Positions 24,450 through 37,712 of a stretch of DNA of 64,000 nt are shown here, piece by piece (the stretch's first letter is position 1; each line of letters begins with the position of its first letter). A program made the translations under genes and the position numbers. Below the pieces are notes generated by a model. It was not told the DNA's origin and ran no database searches. It worked only from the letters and a program-made list of their open reading frames with translations. The stretch is taken from assembly GCF_001949145.1 (NCBI RefSeq), contig NW_019091380.1:2535681-2599680 (forward strand), in the 5' to 3' direction. This DNA comes from Acanthaster planci. Lineage: Eukaryota; Echinodermata; Asteroidea; Valvatida; Acanthasteridae.

Positions 24450-27400
24450 GAGTTATGGAAGGAATAAAAAACTAAAGAGTTAAGGAACTCACGATGGTAC
24501 CATCATGCCTTGAGGTAAACATTCGTTTTGTCAATGGTACCGCTTAGGCTACGATGAATGCGTCAGCTTCCTGAGGTAACCAGATAATTAATGTCACAAT
24601 CTCCGACTCGGATGGCAACTCTAGTGCTCTGTAGGTACATATTATTGTTATTGCCATACAATGCCTCTGAGGTACATGGATGAATCAATAACACAAAATG
24701 AAAACAAGTGCAAAGGTCACAATGCCAGGTATAAACTCAGCAGCAATGCAACAGCAACGATAAAGCTAGTACTAAACCTGAAATCGCTGTTAATAATAAC
24801 ACGTGCAGGCTAGTGTTTGGCCCACACAGCGTACGCCGACCAAACAAGAAAATTTTGCTTTTGCGCGCCTTTCAATTCCTTGCCCATAGACACTTATTGG
24901 GCCCGTGATTTGAAGGTCTGTGAATGAAGGACAAGGGTGGAAGTTGTGAACTTATAAATATTCTGTTTTGCAACAGATTGAAGTCATTTTAAACTCCCTA
25001 TCGACGGACTTGGGACTACTTTCAGGGGGTTGTCAATTTGAAGGAATTTTTCCTAAAGGTCTCCAAATTACAAAAAATGCAGACCTTCAAAGCAGGTGAA
25101 AAGATCTTAATTGGTGTGTCAAAGCCACTGACAACTTGTGACTACATTTTGTACTCACTGTCATAAAGTGAGAATATTAATCTTACCGTTTATTCATGAG
25201 TCTTTACCCTGAGATCTGGGATAGCAGCTATAGCAAGGCCCTCTTTGGTAAGAACATTTTCTGTAAATAACACATACTACCAAAACTAATACTTAAGGAA
25301 ATTAAGTTTACTGTCAATGCCAATATTCATTTTCACAAGTTTTATGTAAGAAAAGGTTAGGGCATTTATTTTAACAAGTTTGTTTTTATCGATGAACAGG
25401 CATATTCATTGCAATGTGAAAGGAAACTTTCAGAACACTTTTAAGGAGATACATGTAGGTATAAGGCCCCACTGTTTTCCAGTTTCCCATCAATTTTGCA
25501 CATGTTAATTGAATAAAACCTGAACGCAGTCCCCTCATTCCATATTGGAGTATTTTAAGATTCCAGGTTTCAGCTATCAAAACAATATTTTGTTTTATTA
25601 CACAGGAAAAGAAACTCGATTTGTTTGCCATTTGGTTCCAGAAGCTAGCACATGGTTCCTTTCCCAACAACCAAACTGAAACATATATGTACTTTTATTT
25701 TCGTAAACTATAGGTCTGCAAAACTGATACACTACTGCTATGCACCAGGCATTTGAAATGCATTTCAATTTGTTATTACATTCTGAGTGCACTACTTGTT
25801 TCATTTATGTAATCAGACAAAATCTCAACTACCAGTAGTCCAAAATGTGGTTATTTGTCATTTAAATAAAGGCAAATATTTGGCCAATTGGAGTCATCAA
25901 TAAAGTCAAGAAAAGCTACAGTTTCGGAAGAAAAAATCCTGAATGATGTAACATTTCAAAATAAGTACATGCCAAATCAAAGATAACATTTAGGAGGCAT
26001 TTTGACCTGAAAAAAATGAGATTTTCTTACAAAAAGAATTGAGCGAATTCCAGATTCTGGGTTAATTTGACCTAGGTGTTTTAATTAAAGAGTAGGAAGG
26101 CACCTTCCAAATTAAGCCACAGAACTCTTTTGATTGTAATGAAGCTCATCTGAATTACTGTAAATGTTAATATTTAGGAAAGTGTTTGTTCAGACTTGTC
26201 AAAATTACTCATCCTGTTATTACATTCGTTTGCTTGCCAAAAATATACACTTGGGGCTTCTGCCCCTGGCGTTAAATTAGTTTTACGGCAAAGGGCAATA
26301 ACTAACAGTAAAACAAAACAGATGCTGACATTTAGTTTACAACACACAGTCCCGCTTGTAAAGATCAGGTATCAAAATCAAAACGAACCTAACTTATACT
26401 AAGCATTATCAATAGCACTGCAAACTCGGAGAGATTAAGTACGTTATACACTATGAAACACTATACATTTAGTTACTTTCACACACTTTTCACCAAAATG
26501 CCATTTACACTGCTAGACATGTGCCCAATCTTTAACCCTAACCCTCCTCAATCCTTCACCTGTTGGAGGACTGAGGAGTGTTAGGGTTGAAACATAAGCC
26601 TGGGCCTCACAAGCGCAATATTTCTATACAGTTCATGCACGGAGAGAGATTGGGGTGCAAGACGGCTTCATCATAAACAACTTCAGGAGTGAGAGAAAAT
26701 CGGGTTAAGCTCCTATCTACGATAGCGCTCTCATGCTCCTTCTGCAGCCAAGACCCAAGCATACCACACTTAGCTGTGTGGAACCTTAAGGTTGTCGAGC
26801 CATCTTTTCAAAAACAAATCCAAATTAGGCTTTCCTAGAGAATGCTTGATACACCATTTAAATGTATCAAAGGAATTAGCACAGCTCAACTGATCACTGA
26901 CTTAGAAATAAGTTTTAAATATATGGTCTAACCCTACAAGAGCCGGAGCAGTATAAGCTCCCCCTTGGTATTTCTCCCCAATAACGCCGGAGTGCATTTT
27001 TTTCAGAAGTTTTAGAGTAATTCCTAGCGGTCATTTTGACACCACTTTAGTCAAAATCAAACTTATGGTTATCGCGCAGCGCCCATTTTTTTCGGAGAAA
27101 GGTCAGCCAAAAATATACTTGTTCCCGTCCCGTACGTAGTCTCCAGATGTCTTACAGACGTAGCCCGAAATATAGGAACCGGTAGCGGGTAATGAACCGG
27201 AGGAATCCTGCCGGTTTTATGTAAATGAGGACACGATACTCGCTCAGTGCACAAATCAAGCAGGAGCTGATAGAATATTTTGCCCCTTCTTCTTTTTTTA
27301 AATACCAAAATTAACTTCACCATAAATTGTCCATTCATCTACATTGAACACAATAACCACTGATTTGAAATAAATTGTCGTAAAATGATTTATCGATGAT

Positions 27401-27624
27401 AATCATTGAAAAATGAATTACCGCACTGTAATTAACAGAGGATTATGACGGATAGGTACTTGTGTACTGTTTGCCTTAACGTATTTCATGATAAAGCATT
27501 GCTATCGGCCCGACAAAAATTTGAATAAGCCTACTCAGCATCCAAATTGACAGAGCTAATCGCATACGTTAAACTGCAACTTGCTACCGGTCCAAATGCG
27601 CGATGGCGGTGGATTGAAAAAACG
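24450..27624. other. intergenic
   Basis: AT-rich sequence without recognisable exons. It contains short runs of CTAACCCTAACCC near 26530, too short to be a telomeric tract. Confidence 0.45.
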
Positions 27625-28383
27625 AAACCGAGATATTAATTGTAACAGAAGTCGGGCTTATGTGAATCAAAGTGAGGTATCAACTGTTAGGTTTGAGTCT
27701 CCTCTTTTAAATGGCACCATGATCATATCGATACGTCCATGGTTGACTGAGCAGTGACCTATTTGATTCAAGGGTCCATTTAAGGAATTGTGCCACTTTC
27801 TTCACTGGCATTCAGTGGTCTTAACCATAACGTTATACTTGAAAATTAACCAGTGGGAGAGGAAAGCCTTGCAGTGAAGTTAACAAGTGGGTGAAATGAG
27901 ACTTGCGGTAAATTTAACAGGTGGGTGAAGAGAAATTTGAAGTAAAATTAACAAGTGTGTGGGGAGGGGCTTTCAATTTCTTACAACACAAAAGCATTGC
28001 ACGATTTTTTGCGTCGAAGTGGTTGCAGACAGGGAGCCTTGAGGAATTGGCAGATGCTTTTGCTGAAAACTGTCCAGGCGGGTCCTCTGCTGGCCAAGAC
28101 GACGACTTGGCACGATGTTCGCAAGTATCAGCGTGAAGGAACCAGCTCAAACCTATCTTTAACTTTGCCTTTCACCCTGTGACAAAACTGACGCAAGAGT
28201 GGCGCGAGAAGTGGCGCAATTCCCTAAATAGACCCTAAAATTGGTCACTGCTCAGTCAACCGTGAACGTATTGATATGATGACCGTATCATTTTAAAGAT
28301 GTAATTCAAACCTAACAGATGATACCGCCTGTTGATTCACATGAGCCCCACTTCTGTTACAATTAGCAATAATATCTCGGTTT
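27625..28383. repeat. 759-bp foldback element with about 180-base inverted arms
   Basis: The left arm (27625-27805) and right arm (28187-28383) are inverted copies. Shared blocks in order include AAACCGAGATATTA, TTGTAACAGAAGT, CTGTTAGGTTTGA, GGTTGACTGAGCAGTGACC and GGAATTG(T/C)GCCACTT. The loop contains three degenerate tandem units of about 37 bases built on TTAACAAGTGGGTGA (27845-27970). No protein is encoded. It is probably a foldback-type DNA transposon or a large MITE. Confidence 0.8.
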
Positions 28384-28628
28384 GGTTTATGTTATCTACC
28401 CACATTACCACTACGGTGCTCAATTCCCACGCCGTGGCACCCCTGTAGCCTTGAACTTCAAATGACAGTAACACAACGAAATCCCAAATTGACTTCAACT
28501 CCACATTCGTGTCTTTACATGACACAGCCGAGTTCTGGGGGTGCAGTCCGCTCCCCCGCTGACTTTTTGAGCGTTACATTAAAAGTCTTCGCCTAACCTC
28601 TGCTGTCGCTTGTATTGTCGAGTAGCGA

Positions 28629-28716
28629 TTACACCCACAGTCGTAAAAAGGTAGTTTCTGCTTCCTTGCACGCTGCTCCGACGTCAGAACCCAACGGTAA
28701 ACAGACGCGAGAAAAC
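28629..28716 (-). CDS. NLR copy 2, tail exon (28 residues)
   Basis: Acceptor CCTTCTGAAG; the first G completes the split AGG codon of the preceding exon. The 28 residues run from FSRVCLPLGSDV to FLRLWV, then TAA. Length, phase and the CKEAE...FLRLWV core agree with the other two copies. No named domain was recognised. Confidence 0.8.
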
Positions 28717-29092
28717 CTTCAGAAGGAAAAAAGAACAAATATTTAAGATGAAGCAATTATGTAGACAGTTTTCAGGAAAATTAAAGTTGATATCTGAGCA
28801 ATGGGAAGGATGGAAGCGGAGAGAGTTTGGCATAAAATTTGAATTTGAAAAAAAAAGACGGTGAAATTTTCCCTTAATTTGAAACTTGGCAGGCCGAATT
28901 CCCCACTTGAACACAAAATATCACATATAATAGCGACAGCTGCGAGAAAGTGTACATACATGACCATAAGACCACTGAAGAACCCTAACTTCAAAGTGTT
29001 ATGTAGCATTCCAACTCGATAGGATCACTTTTACTCTAAAGCTACTGCCTGTCGATCACCAATGCCTGAACCTCAGGAAAGTAAACACCCAC

Positions 29093-31973
29093 CTGAATGT
29101 CTTGAGAGAAGGATGCTTACGACAACTGTTGAGCATGCAAATGAAAGCTTCTGGTTCCATCTTCGTATAGAGGATGCTTAGAAATTTCAGATGTTGCAGC
29201 TTGTGCATTTCACTCGTGAATGCCTCCACGGTCTGCTCAGTGCACGGTGAGCCTTCTTGGGAGGTGGATGATGGGATTCCCGATATTCTCAAATCAACCA
29301 ACTGTTTTAGGCCTGATAACGCTGGGGCGCAGTACTGAATCACTTTGTCTGGGATTGGAGAGTGCACCAAATTAAGATGGGTCAATTCTTTAGCCAGGCC
29401 GATTGATCTCTGGAAATTGTCGAGTCCAGCCTCACTTACCCTGTACAGCGAAAGTCTTAATTCCTTCCAGGTTTGCTGGCAGAGGAGACTGCCACAAATA
29501 GAGTGAATGACGTCATCGTCGATGTTCTCATTCCATCGCAAATCTAGCTTCTGGAGGTGAGGGTACTGCTTCATTTTCTTCGTGAATTCAATCATCGCTC
29601 CGGACGACAAATTCAAATTGTCCAAGACGACACTTGTGAGCTCAGGCAGCTCGGGAAGGTTTTCAACGAACCCTTCCCCCAACTCATTTCCAGATATCTT
29701 TAGTTCTTTCAGATTTGGCGTCGCCACCAGGACAGCCGCAAGCTCAGCTGTTTGCTGGAATGTGAGACCATTCAAACTTAGCGTAAGCTTCGTCATCTGG
29801 GCGAATAAACCGTCATGTATCATCTTAAACAAAACACTCCAGTCTGGGCATTCTGCAGTCACTCCGTTCAAGACCAGTTCGTCCAATGAAGACTCCTTCA
29901 ACCCAGACAGGACAAAGCTCAAACTGAAATCCTGCACTTGATGCTTATTCAATTCCTGCCAGATGGGGAAAACGGCGGAGAAAGTCAAGTCTGAGCGATG
30001 ACCAAAATAGCTTGGAATCTTCTGCTCACTTGTCTCCAATTGATGTAGGATCTTGGAAATGTTGGTCTGTCCCTCAGACTTCAAACTGTCTCTCATGAAG
30101 TTGCTGATTTCTTCCTCGGTACCAGGATAGCAGTTCAGAAATTCGCGGAACTGGTTACTGATCTCTAACTTGATGCAGATCAATTGTAGACTCTTGACGG
30201 ATAGCGCTTGCTTTACTTCGGGCGGGCCGTAATCTCCACTTGCCTCTTGAGGGGTAAGACGTTGATAGCCATGGCGAAAGAGGTAGCCTAGAGCTTTAGC
30301 CACATACGTAGATATCCCAACAAGACGAACACAGCAGTTGTCACCAAAGAGAGAGTCAAACAGATGGTTGAACTGACCTTTACTGTTGCTCTCGAAGTTT
30401 AACTGTAGGCATGTTTCGATCAGCCGTTGTGTTTTCTGACAGTGCTTGAAGTGCAGTTTCGCGGTCAAGTACTGTGAGATGTTTTCATTTTGTGTGCTCC
30501 TGAGCATAAGGATCACGTGCGAAACAATACGGCGAGCGGCCTCTATGTTAGAAGCGCTGGCAAAGACAAGGATGTTGGTGTAGTCCAAGACTCGCTGATC
30601 ATTGTCAACCTTTTGAAGGTAATTTGTGAAAGAGTCTTCGTCACCAGTCTCCAGCAAATGTGCCAGATACTTCCCGGCGCACTTTTCCTGAATGCTCTTC
30701 AGGATGAAGGAAATGTCTCGCCTGGGTGACGGTTTCTGTCCTTCCAGCTGGAGTTCCTCAAATTTCTGCGGTCGAATTCTCGAATCTACGTCCCTTGAAA
30801 GAAAACCTACTCGCAAGCCTTGCTCAATGACTTGCACGTTATCGGAACAACGGGTAAAGTCCTCTTCTGAGAATATCAGCTCCTCTGAAATACCACCGAG
30901 AAACCCCTCAAGAGCGACCTTTCCAAGCTCAAGAACTAATTGGTCTGGGTCTGCTAAACCTACAGCAGTGGCTCTCGACACCGAACAGTCTGTGCTAATT
31001 TTCATGTTTGCATGTTTAAACATGCATTCAATCAGTCTGTCAAACAATTTGCTGATAGTATTTAAGTCTTTGAAATCCTGTCCATCTGTCCATTTGGTCA
31101 GCTGACAGAACGCAGTCAACATAAGTGGAATGGATGCCAGGTCTTCTTTCAAATGATTTTCTTCGAGGTAGGCCAGCAACTTATTCCCCAATAGTTTGTT
31201 CTCACCCTCAAAAACTTTGTGAACGTAGTCATCGATGTCTTTGGTCGTAAAACCTGTTATCTCCAGGTGACGGTAGCTCTCATAGTCGTCCTTGAAATCC
31301 CCCACACGCCCTGGCCGAGTGGTAACAACAACACGACATTCAGTCAGCCATTCACCTCTGAGCATCTTCACAATGTTACCACAATCTTCTTGGTCAAGAC
31401 CTTTTCCCTTGAACTCATCGTATCCATCCAGGAGGATGACCACTTCTTCGGGGTGGTCTTCACAGTACTGCTCAATTGCAGCTGGGGTGATGCGACGCTC
31501 ATTTGGAAGCATGTGATCTAGCACTGCCTGACCAAGATTGCTGTGTTGATCAACCTTGCGCATGGGCAGCACAAGCACGACGTCGACGTTACGTAGCAAT
31601 GCCTCAGGCTTGTCTGTACTCCAATCGTAGGCGTACTTGGTCAACAAGGTTGTTTTCCCGCTGCCAGTCCGGCCCCGCATGAGTATACGCGTGCCACAGA
31701 AATCGATGCGAGTGTCTCCTTCTCCCGTCAAGTCCGTGAAAATGGCGTTGTGCGACTTGAGGGGAACTCGGATAGGGAAATACGCAGACATGATGCTGAT
31801 GAGCAGCTGAACCTGAGTGAAAACCTGGTCGACATGAACGCATCCGGTGGTAATCCATGGCACAAGAGGAAGCTTGCTCATCTTAGAACGGACAAAGTTC
31901 TTCAGTTTCTTGACAAAATACTGCTTGTTGAGTTCTGCACTCCCACTGACACCTCCGGGAGATGGACCACAGC
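29093..31973 (-). CDS. NLR copy 2, NACHT-LRR exon
   Basis: Encodes about 960 residues of a NOD-like receptor: Walker A GRTGSGKTT, Walker B VVILLDGYDEF, sensor VVVTTRPGR, the helical middle domain with GKYLAHLLETGDEDSF, and C-terminal LRRs (LTLSLNGLT, LQKLDLRWNEN, LTHLNLVHSP). It is bounded by a phase-1 acceptor (TTTATTTACAG) and a phase-2 donor (TTCAG|GTGGGT). Joined to the exons at 32368-32665 and 28629-28716, it gives 1088 residues with no break. Compared with copy 1 it has a short insertion between the NACHT and helical regions (around ISTDCSVSRATAVG). NACHT and the last LRR stretch are nearly identical in DNA to copy 1, suggesting gene conversion. Confidence 0.93.
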
Positions 31974-32367
31974 CTGTAAATAAACACAAAATTGACAGAA
32001 AGAATTGATAAATGATGCGCTCTACTGGATATATTAATGTTCTGCAGATTATCAATTGGCGACAATTGATTGTGTGAGGTAAAGAATCGAAGCTATTGCC
32101 AGTTCGGTATTCCGACAGCGCAGGCCAAATAATTAAGACTGAGTGCGTCCAGGGTCATTCGAACGCACGTGCGAGTCTAACCCTAGCAATTCATCCCTAA
32201 GCCGACTCGCGTGCGTGCTTGGCCCCAAATGATCTTGCGTTTTTGAAAAATCGTCCCGGCTCGATATAATCTGAAGCCATTCTTGGTTTGTATGCTGTTT
32301 ACACGTGCATAGAAAGGAATCCTACTTGTTATGTCTATGCTATATCTCAATTTTGCATTTGTTGCAC

Positions 32368-32665
32368 CTGTAACATTCATGACGGAAGGCAAAAGATCCA
32401 GCCGCTCTGCGTCCTTAACTGCCCCGCGCAGTTGCTCGTTGCGCACAGATGGGTCTGTGGTGTTCTTCCATCCCAGCAGCATTTGGTACGCCCTCTCGTG
32501 AGCATTGGCAGAATAATCCTGGACCAGGTTCTCAATCCCCGCTTCGCTGTATCCCAGGTGCCGACCAACAGGCTTCCAGCTTTGTCCAAGCTCACCCGCC
32601 AGACGCCACAGGGCGTTGTCACATCTTCCACCACCAGAAACCTGTTTTCCATCATGTCCAGCCAT
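32368..32665 (-). CDS. NLR copy 2, Death-domain exon
   Basis: Starts MAGHDGKQVSGG; a Death domain follows with LWRLAGELG, SWKPVGRHLGY, AHERAYQMLLGWKN and LRGAVKDAERLDLLPSV. The donor ACA G|GTGCAA is phase 1 and joins the exon at 31973 across a 394-base intron. The open frame continues past the donor to 32183, but that part loses Death similarity and is intronic. An AAG acceptor lies 9 bases before the ATG. Confidence 0.87.
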
Positions 32666-33417
32666 TTTACCCTTAAAAAAATCGGATGTTGATCATTTAA
32701 GGCTTAGTAGCTTAGCTATATAAGTACATGCAACTGATAATTAACACTGAACGTGCTTGTGTGTATAGTATCGGGGCTGGAAAATTCAGTGAATGGGTCA
32801 CTTTTTATTTATTTGGCAAACCCTGCCTATTTACTTATCAAAACGAAACATTCTGACTTATGTTGATGTTCTCGTTGATTTGTTTGTTTGTTTGTTCGTA
32901 TGTTTGTCTCCTTGAGTGTTTGTGTTTCTTTGTTTTGAATTGATTTATTGCATCTGTTCATAACATCATCGATCAATTTTAAATGAGAATCTAAATACAC
33001 CAAAAAGAAAATAAATGACATGAACGAAAAAAGAAAAAATTTGTTCACGTCCTCGGACAGCCGAAAACTACAAAAATGTAACGAAAGCATACAAAAATGT
33101 AACGAATTTAAATGAATTTTTATAACATTGATTGCAAAACGACGACGGTATTTATCTATGGTAGGTTCGGCATTCATACAAGGACGAAACAGAATTGGCG
33201 TTCAGAGAGTATGATAAAAGCAAGTACATGTATATGATATCGAGAAAAGTGAAAAATGTGCCACCAAAGACGATACTGGACACAGGATATAAAAGGTTAT
33301 GGATTTTCGAGACGACTTTGAAGTCAGGCGTTTATGAATTTGTACACAAAAGTTTTAAAACAAGCAGGAAAACTACATATTAATTCTTGTTTATTGTTAT
33401 TTATACAATATTGCATA
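32666..33417. other. intergenic, 5' flank of NLR copy 2
   Basis: Contains a (TTTG)n tract near 32878-32910. Otherwise AT-rich, with no exon recognised. Confidence 0.45.
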
Positions 33418-33606
33418 CACCCTAAAAGCTTCCCGGTCAGATTGACCCAGTATTGGGTCCCATTCGGTATGACCCTTTACTGGGTCAAAATACGACCCCC
33501 TTTCGGTTCATATTTGACCCTCTCCGGGTCATAATTTGACCCGGAAAAAGCTTATACCGAATGGGACCCAATTCTGGGTCAATCTGGCCCGGCCGTTTTT
33601 AGAGTG
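33418..33606. repeat. 189-bp MITE with about 50-base inverted ends and TA duplication
   Basis: The left end begins CACCCTAAAAGC and runs through GATTGACCCAGTATTGGGTC and CCATTCGGTAT. The right end is the near-perfect inverted copy, finishing TTTTTAGAGTG. The element is flanked by TA on both sides (33416-33417 and 33607-33608), consistent with Tc1/mariner-like target duplication. The interior repeats TGACCC and GGGTCA motifs. Confidence 0.8.
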
Positions 33607-36600
33607 TATTAACAGCATAAATACTGATATTTACAGTATTTACAAAAGGCTAAAAAATTCAGCCCAAAACAAGGAATACAACAATTATATAAAACTTTAA
33701 TAACAAAACTAAACTTCTAAAAGAATTATAAAGACCACCTACACAAACACAGCCCACTCACCCCCCAAAAAAATATAAAAAACGGACAAGCGAACAGACA
33801 GAACACAAGGCATCACATGCAAATGTAACAAAAATGTGCCAAACCTACATGTATTTGTACCCGTGGGCCCAATCCCTCATACAGTGTGAAAGGATCATAA
33901 ATGGAGATTGAGTGATCTTCAACCAAAACCATGTAGCTAGCAAAGCTTCACATGTTGTATAATTAGAAAATGTGACAGAACTACATAAAAGCAGAACTGA
34001 AACGGAAACTTTAACTTAAAATGTAAGTTTATCCGAGTGCTGGTGGTGACGGAGCAGGAAGAAATCAAAGAGAAAGATTTTTTATCAAGTTCTTGAGGAA
34101 AGTGAAAGTGTTGTCCTCAGTCAAACTAAAATGGTCCCACTGTTCTACGCGTCGCTATTTCTACGAACGCCGTTGTCTAATTAGCGTAATTAGACATTAG
34201 CATGTGCATGTAGGCCTATCTGAAAGCGCGCACACGCCTACTCTAACAAGCCACGTCCGTGCATGCCACGCATTATGTTAAGAACAAAACATGTCCGTTT
34301 CATGGACACAAAAAAAAGGTTCTTCCATCAGGGAACAAGTGGAATGTGAGCGTCATGTTGAAGGGCTAAAAAAATGGATAATACAAATCAGGCAACACTA
34401 AAAGCGTATTTAAACCTGTTAACACAAGTTTGTTTTTTCCCCGCAAACATTGAAGTGTTAAGAAAGGGAAATTACTCTTTGTCTAGAGAGATCTTTTTTT
34501 CCTTCTTTTTTCTAGAACCAAAAAAATCTTTATCTTTTTTGTCGTTCTTGGACCAAGTACAGGAGAAGATAGCACGACCATTTTCAAGAGTTGGAGGACA
34601 GAATCTACGAGACAGATATTTGAGGAAGGAGAGGTTCATGGATTGGACAAGTTTTTTCAGCCTGTTACCGGTCAGTTCTCCCGAGGTTAGTGTAACTCGT
34701 GGAAAATGATTTTGTTCAGAGCTTCTTAGCTCTGATGTTTTTTTTTAATGTCAAAACAGAAGTACTAAATGCATACATGTCAACATTTTACACTGCAAAA
34801 TCTGTGGTGTTAAATTAAACACCATTGGTAACACTATGAGACCACTGGTGTTATTCTAGTCTTGTAGATAAGAATGTTAGATTAACGATACCGGTTTTCC
34901 AGCACATTAAGATTTCTTGTATTCATACTAAATGACAGGGCTTGGTACGTGCTTAAGTCAATCGCCAGTAGTGCAAGACTAACTATAAAACTCTGTGATA
35001 ATAACCATTAAATGGAGATTTTAAACGGTGTTTAAAGAAAGAGACAATTTCAGACTTGAAACATGGAAATTTGTTCACACACTTTGAAATTCAATGAAAT
35101 ACAAAAGTCGGCAATCCGGGAGGTTAGGGGTTGCAGGGCACGATAACTCCACCACCTTTCAGCCACTGACAAAATGTACGACACCAGTAAAATGGAACTA
35201 TTTGGAAACTTGTACATGTATTTGCTGGAATGCTTGAGAGATCATTGCAGATTTCAACTTTTTCTGGCAGGCATAATTCAAGTCCCCAGCCCAGACGCCC
35301 CATAGAACGGGCACATTATGAGATTTCCGTTTCTAGACAGATCCATCTTGTTTGTACGTCACAAAATGTGACCGTTAATTTTACTTCTTGGCTGTCCTGC
35401 GTTGTTTTAGGTTGGAAATTAACAGCATGCGCTCTAACTTGTCAATCAGCAGGCCTTTAATAACACTGATCTTGCTTTGACATTTAATTATGGTACTAGA
35501 AACACCAAAAAGGGAAAACTCGGTTTCCAACCATTTGGACCTCGGGCTTTGTAAATAAATAGACTACGCATCGTGTGCATGCACGAGCGTGCAATGCGGA
35601 AAAGGTCACCAACGCGTGCAACGTGCTCGTGATACAGTTGTAATACAAGTGGAAGATTTTATGCCCACACATACCTACGGTGTGGTACACAAAGAGTAAC
35701 TACTTCAACTGTGCTAGGCTAGTAGAAAACAGCAACAATTTCCCTCATTCTGTGGGCATCAAAATGCACCTACCTGATACAGAGCATCTACGATTACTGA
35801 CAGACCACCTCAGGTTTACAGAGTTTGGAAAAAACCCAAGGAGTACTGTAATGAGTCTGATACCGTAGTTTACTGAGGCCAGCTACTGGTGGGATGGGCG
35901 CTGTCTGCTAACACGCTCATATCATTATTCATTGGTATCCGGATAAAACGTCATGACATCAACCCGTTTGACCTTGGACGAGGTGCACTGTGAGCATGCT
36001 CAGTTTGAATACCAGAGTGGTTCATTCACAATTTTGTTTTGACCTTTATTCATTGCTTTTCTACGTCAAAGTTGTGGTTTGCAGGCAGCGGTAAGCAGAC
36101 TACAGCTGGCTGCCAGTGTAAAAAAAAATAATGAACAATTCACGAACCAGTGCAACAGCTGTTATGCAAATATTAAACACCATACAAAACAATTCCCAAG
36201 CTTTTAAACATTAACCGAAAAGCGATTTTTGATGTAAAGAATGTCAAACGAGCAAAGGTAAGCTTCTCCAAATTTTGGCAACCTGGTTTGCAGACTGGTA
36301 AATCAGTTGCCATAGACAACAGTGATAAAATATCCCCACTTCAAAAAATTAGGAAAAATACAAGTTTTATAGATGTTCAAGAAACATATCAAATCAAAGC
36401 TCACTTTCCATCTTTCAGTCTCCTTTTAATTTTCAGTGGCTTAACGATGACTTTTGAAGATATTTTCTCTCCAGAGAAAATCACTCCTCAAAACAGTCAT
36501 GAGGCCTCTTTGAAAATTGATGCCTACACTCCATTGCAAAATAGACCAATTTGGAGGGCTGCGTCTGGTCCGATATTTTCAGAAGTACATGCTGGCAGTC

Positions 36601-36731
36601 CTGCTGATAGATTCCATCTATGTGCCACGAAACGCTCTAATAGCAGAGATTTTGACAGCCTACAAATCGTGATTCGGTCCACCCAGCCAATTTAGGACCA
36701 ATTTGCTAGCATGTAACAATAAGGGCACGGT
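33607..36731. other. intergenic
   Basis: No supported gene. Near 34800 a GGTGTTAAATTAAACACC palindrome follows a CACTGCAAAATC motif, possibly the edge of another small element. A segment at 35760-35900 shares a few phrases (ATGCACCTACCTGAT) with 49670-49730. Confidence 0.4.
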
Positions 36732-37620
36732 CCACTGATTCAAGCCCCATTAAAAACTGTGTAAGGTTGCACTGTTCGGGGCCAAATAACATGCACAACA
36801 ACATCCCTGAGGTCTCTGACACACAAATTAAAGGATCCATGAAATGAAGTTTTCCTAGAAGCAGTTTTTGTTTATCTCTGTACTATGCTTCAATGTATAA
36901 AGACTGTTTGACATCCTTTTTGAGCTGCATGAACAGAAAAATGCACTTTTTTAACATTCAAGAATTTCTGGACAAACGAGGGCGCTTTTGCTTTGATGTA
37001 AATCCAGGAAGACATGGGTCACTTTGCATGTTTTCATGTTCAAGTTGTTTTCTCCAAATATGCTGTCTAAAAACATTTCTGTGGAAAGGTTGCTTACAGG
37101 GGTATTGCCATGTACTTACTCAACATTAAATTGCCAAAAGAAATTAAATCTACGATAGCAGTTTTTCAAACAATCTTGACAATTTCTGTGCACAAATCAA
37201 TGCAACATTGAGATTCATTGCCTTAGATGACATCATAGATTTGCTTATGAATATTCAAATGCGCATTTGCATGAAAACCCAAAAAGCTCCAAAATATGGG
37301 TTAAAATTGTAAAACAAAAATTTAAAATTAGATTAATTGTTACCCAAGGATGCAATGTTAAGGGCTTTAATAAAATATTTTTATTCCATTCTCTCTTTAA
37401 ATTATTGTCTGGTCCTTTATTATTTCAATTTCGTTTTAATTTGTTGTGGGTTAACCAGTTACAGTTTTAATTATTCCCACAAACAAAATCACCCCCAATA
37501 AAGTGATTTTTCCGAAGTCTGGTTGTAGCCATTTTTCAAGTAGCAACCCTCAACTTTCTTGGCCACTTAATATCATATTTTAGCCAATCTGCTCTCATAT
37601 GAAAGAGCAAAGACGCAGGG
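36732..37620 (+). repeat. dispersed foldback-element family, copy B (interrupted)
   Basis: The left part (36732-36835) and right part (about 37395-37620) match the 51 kb copy in order. The middle 550-580 bases have no counterpart there, so this copy either carries an insertion or is the longer ancestral form. Confidence 0.6.
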
Positions 37621-37644
37621 ACTTGATCCTGCATAAAATGGAAT

Positions 37645-37712
37645 TCGAAAAAATGTGCTTCACTTTTTGAAATATATATATATATGATGGCACAACAGGG
37701 CTTCCATATGTA
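37645..37712 (+). repeat. short dispersed repeat (partner at 41195)
   Basis: The pattern ATTCGAAAAAAT, then CTTCACTTTTTGAAA, then an AT-rich gap, then GATGGCAC..CAGGGCTT recurs at 41195-41265 in the same orientation. This copy contains an (AT)n run. Confidence 0.55.

Noticed and set aside
26525-26550. Interstitial telomeric repeat (CTAACC-like)
   Set aside because: Only about two units, within the range of chance.
32183-32367. C-terminal continuation of the Death frame of NLR copy 2
   Set aside because: Lies past a phase-1 donor shared in position with the other copies; similarity to sister genes stops there, so it is intron.
36288-36695. 135-codon plus-strand frame
   Set aside because: Begins at TTG and has no recognisable domain; adjacent to repeat sequence.
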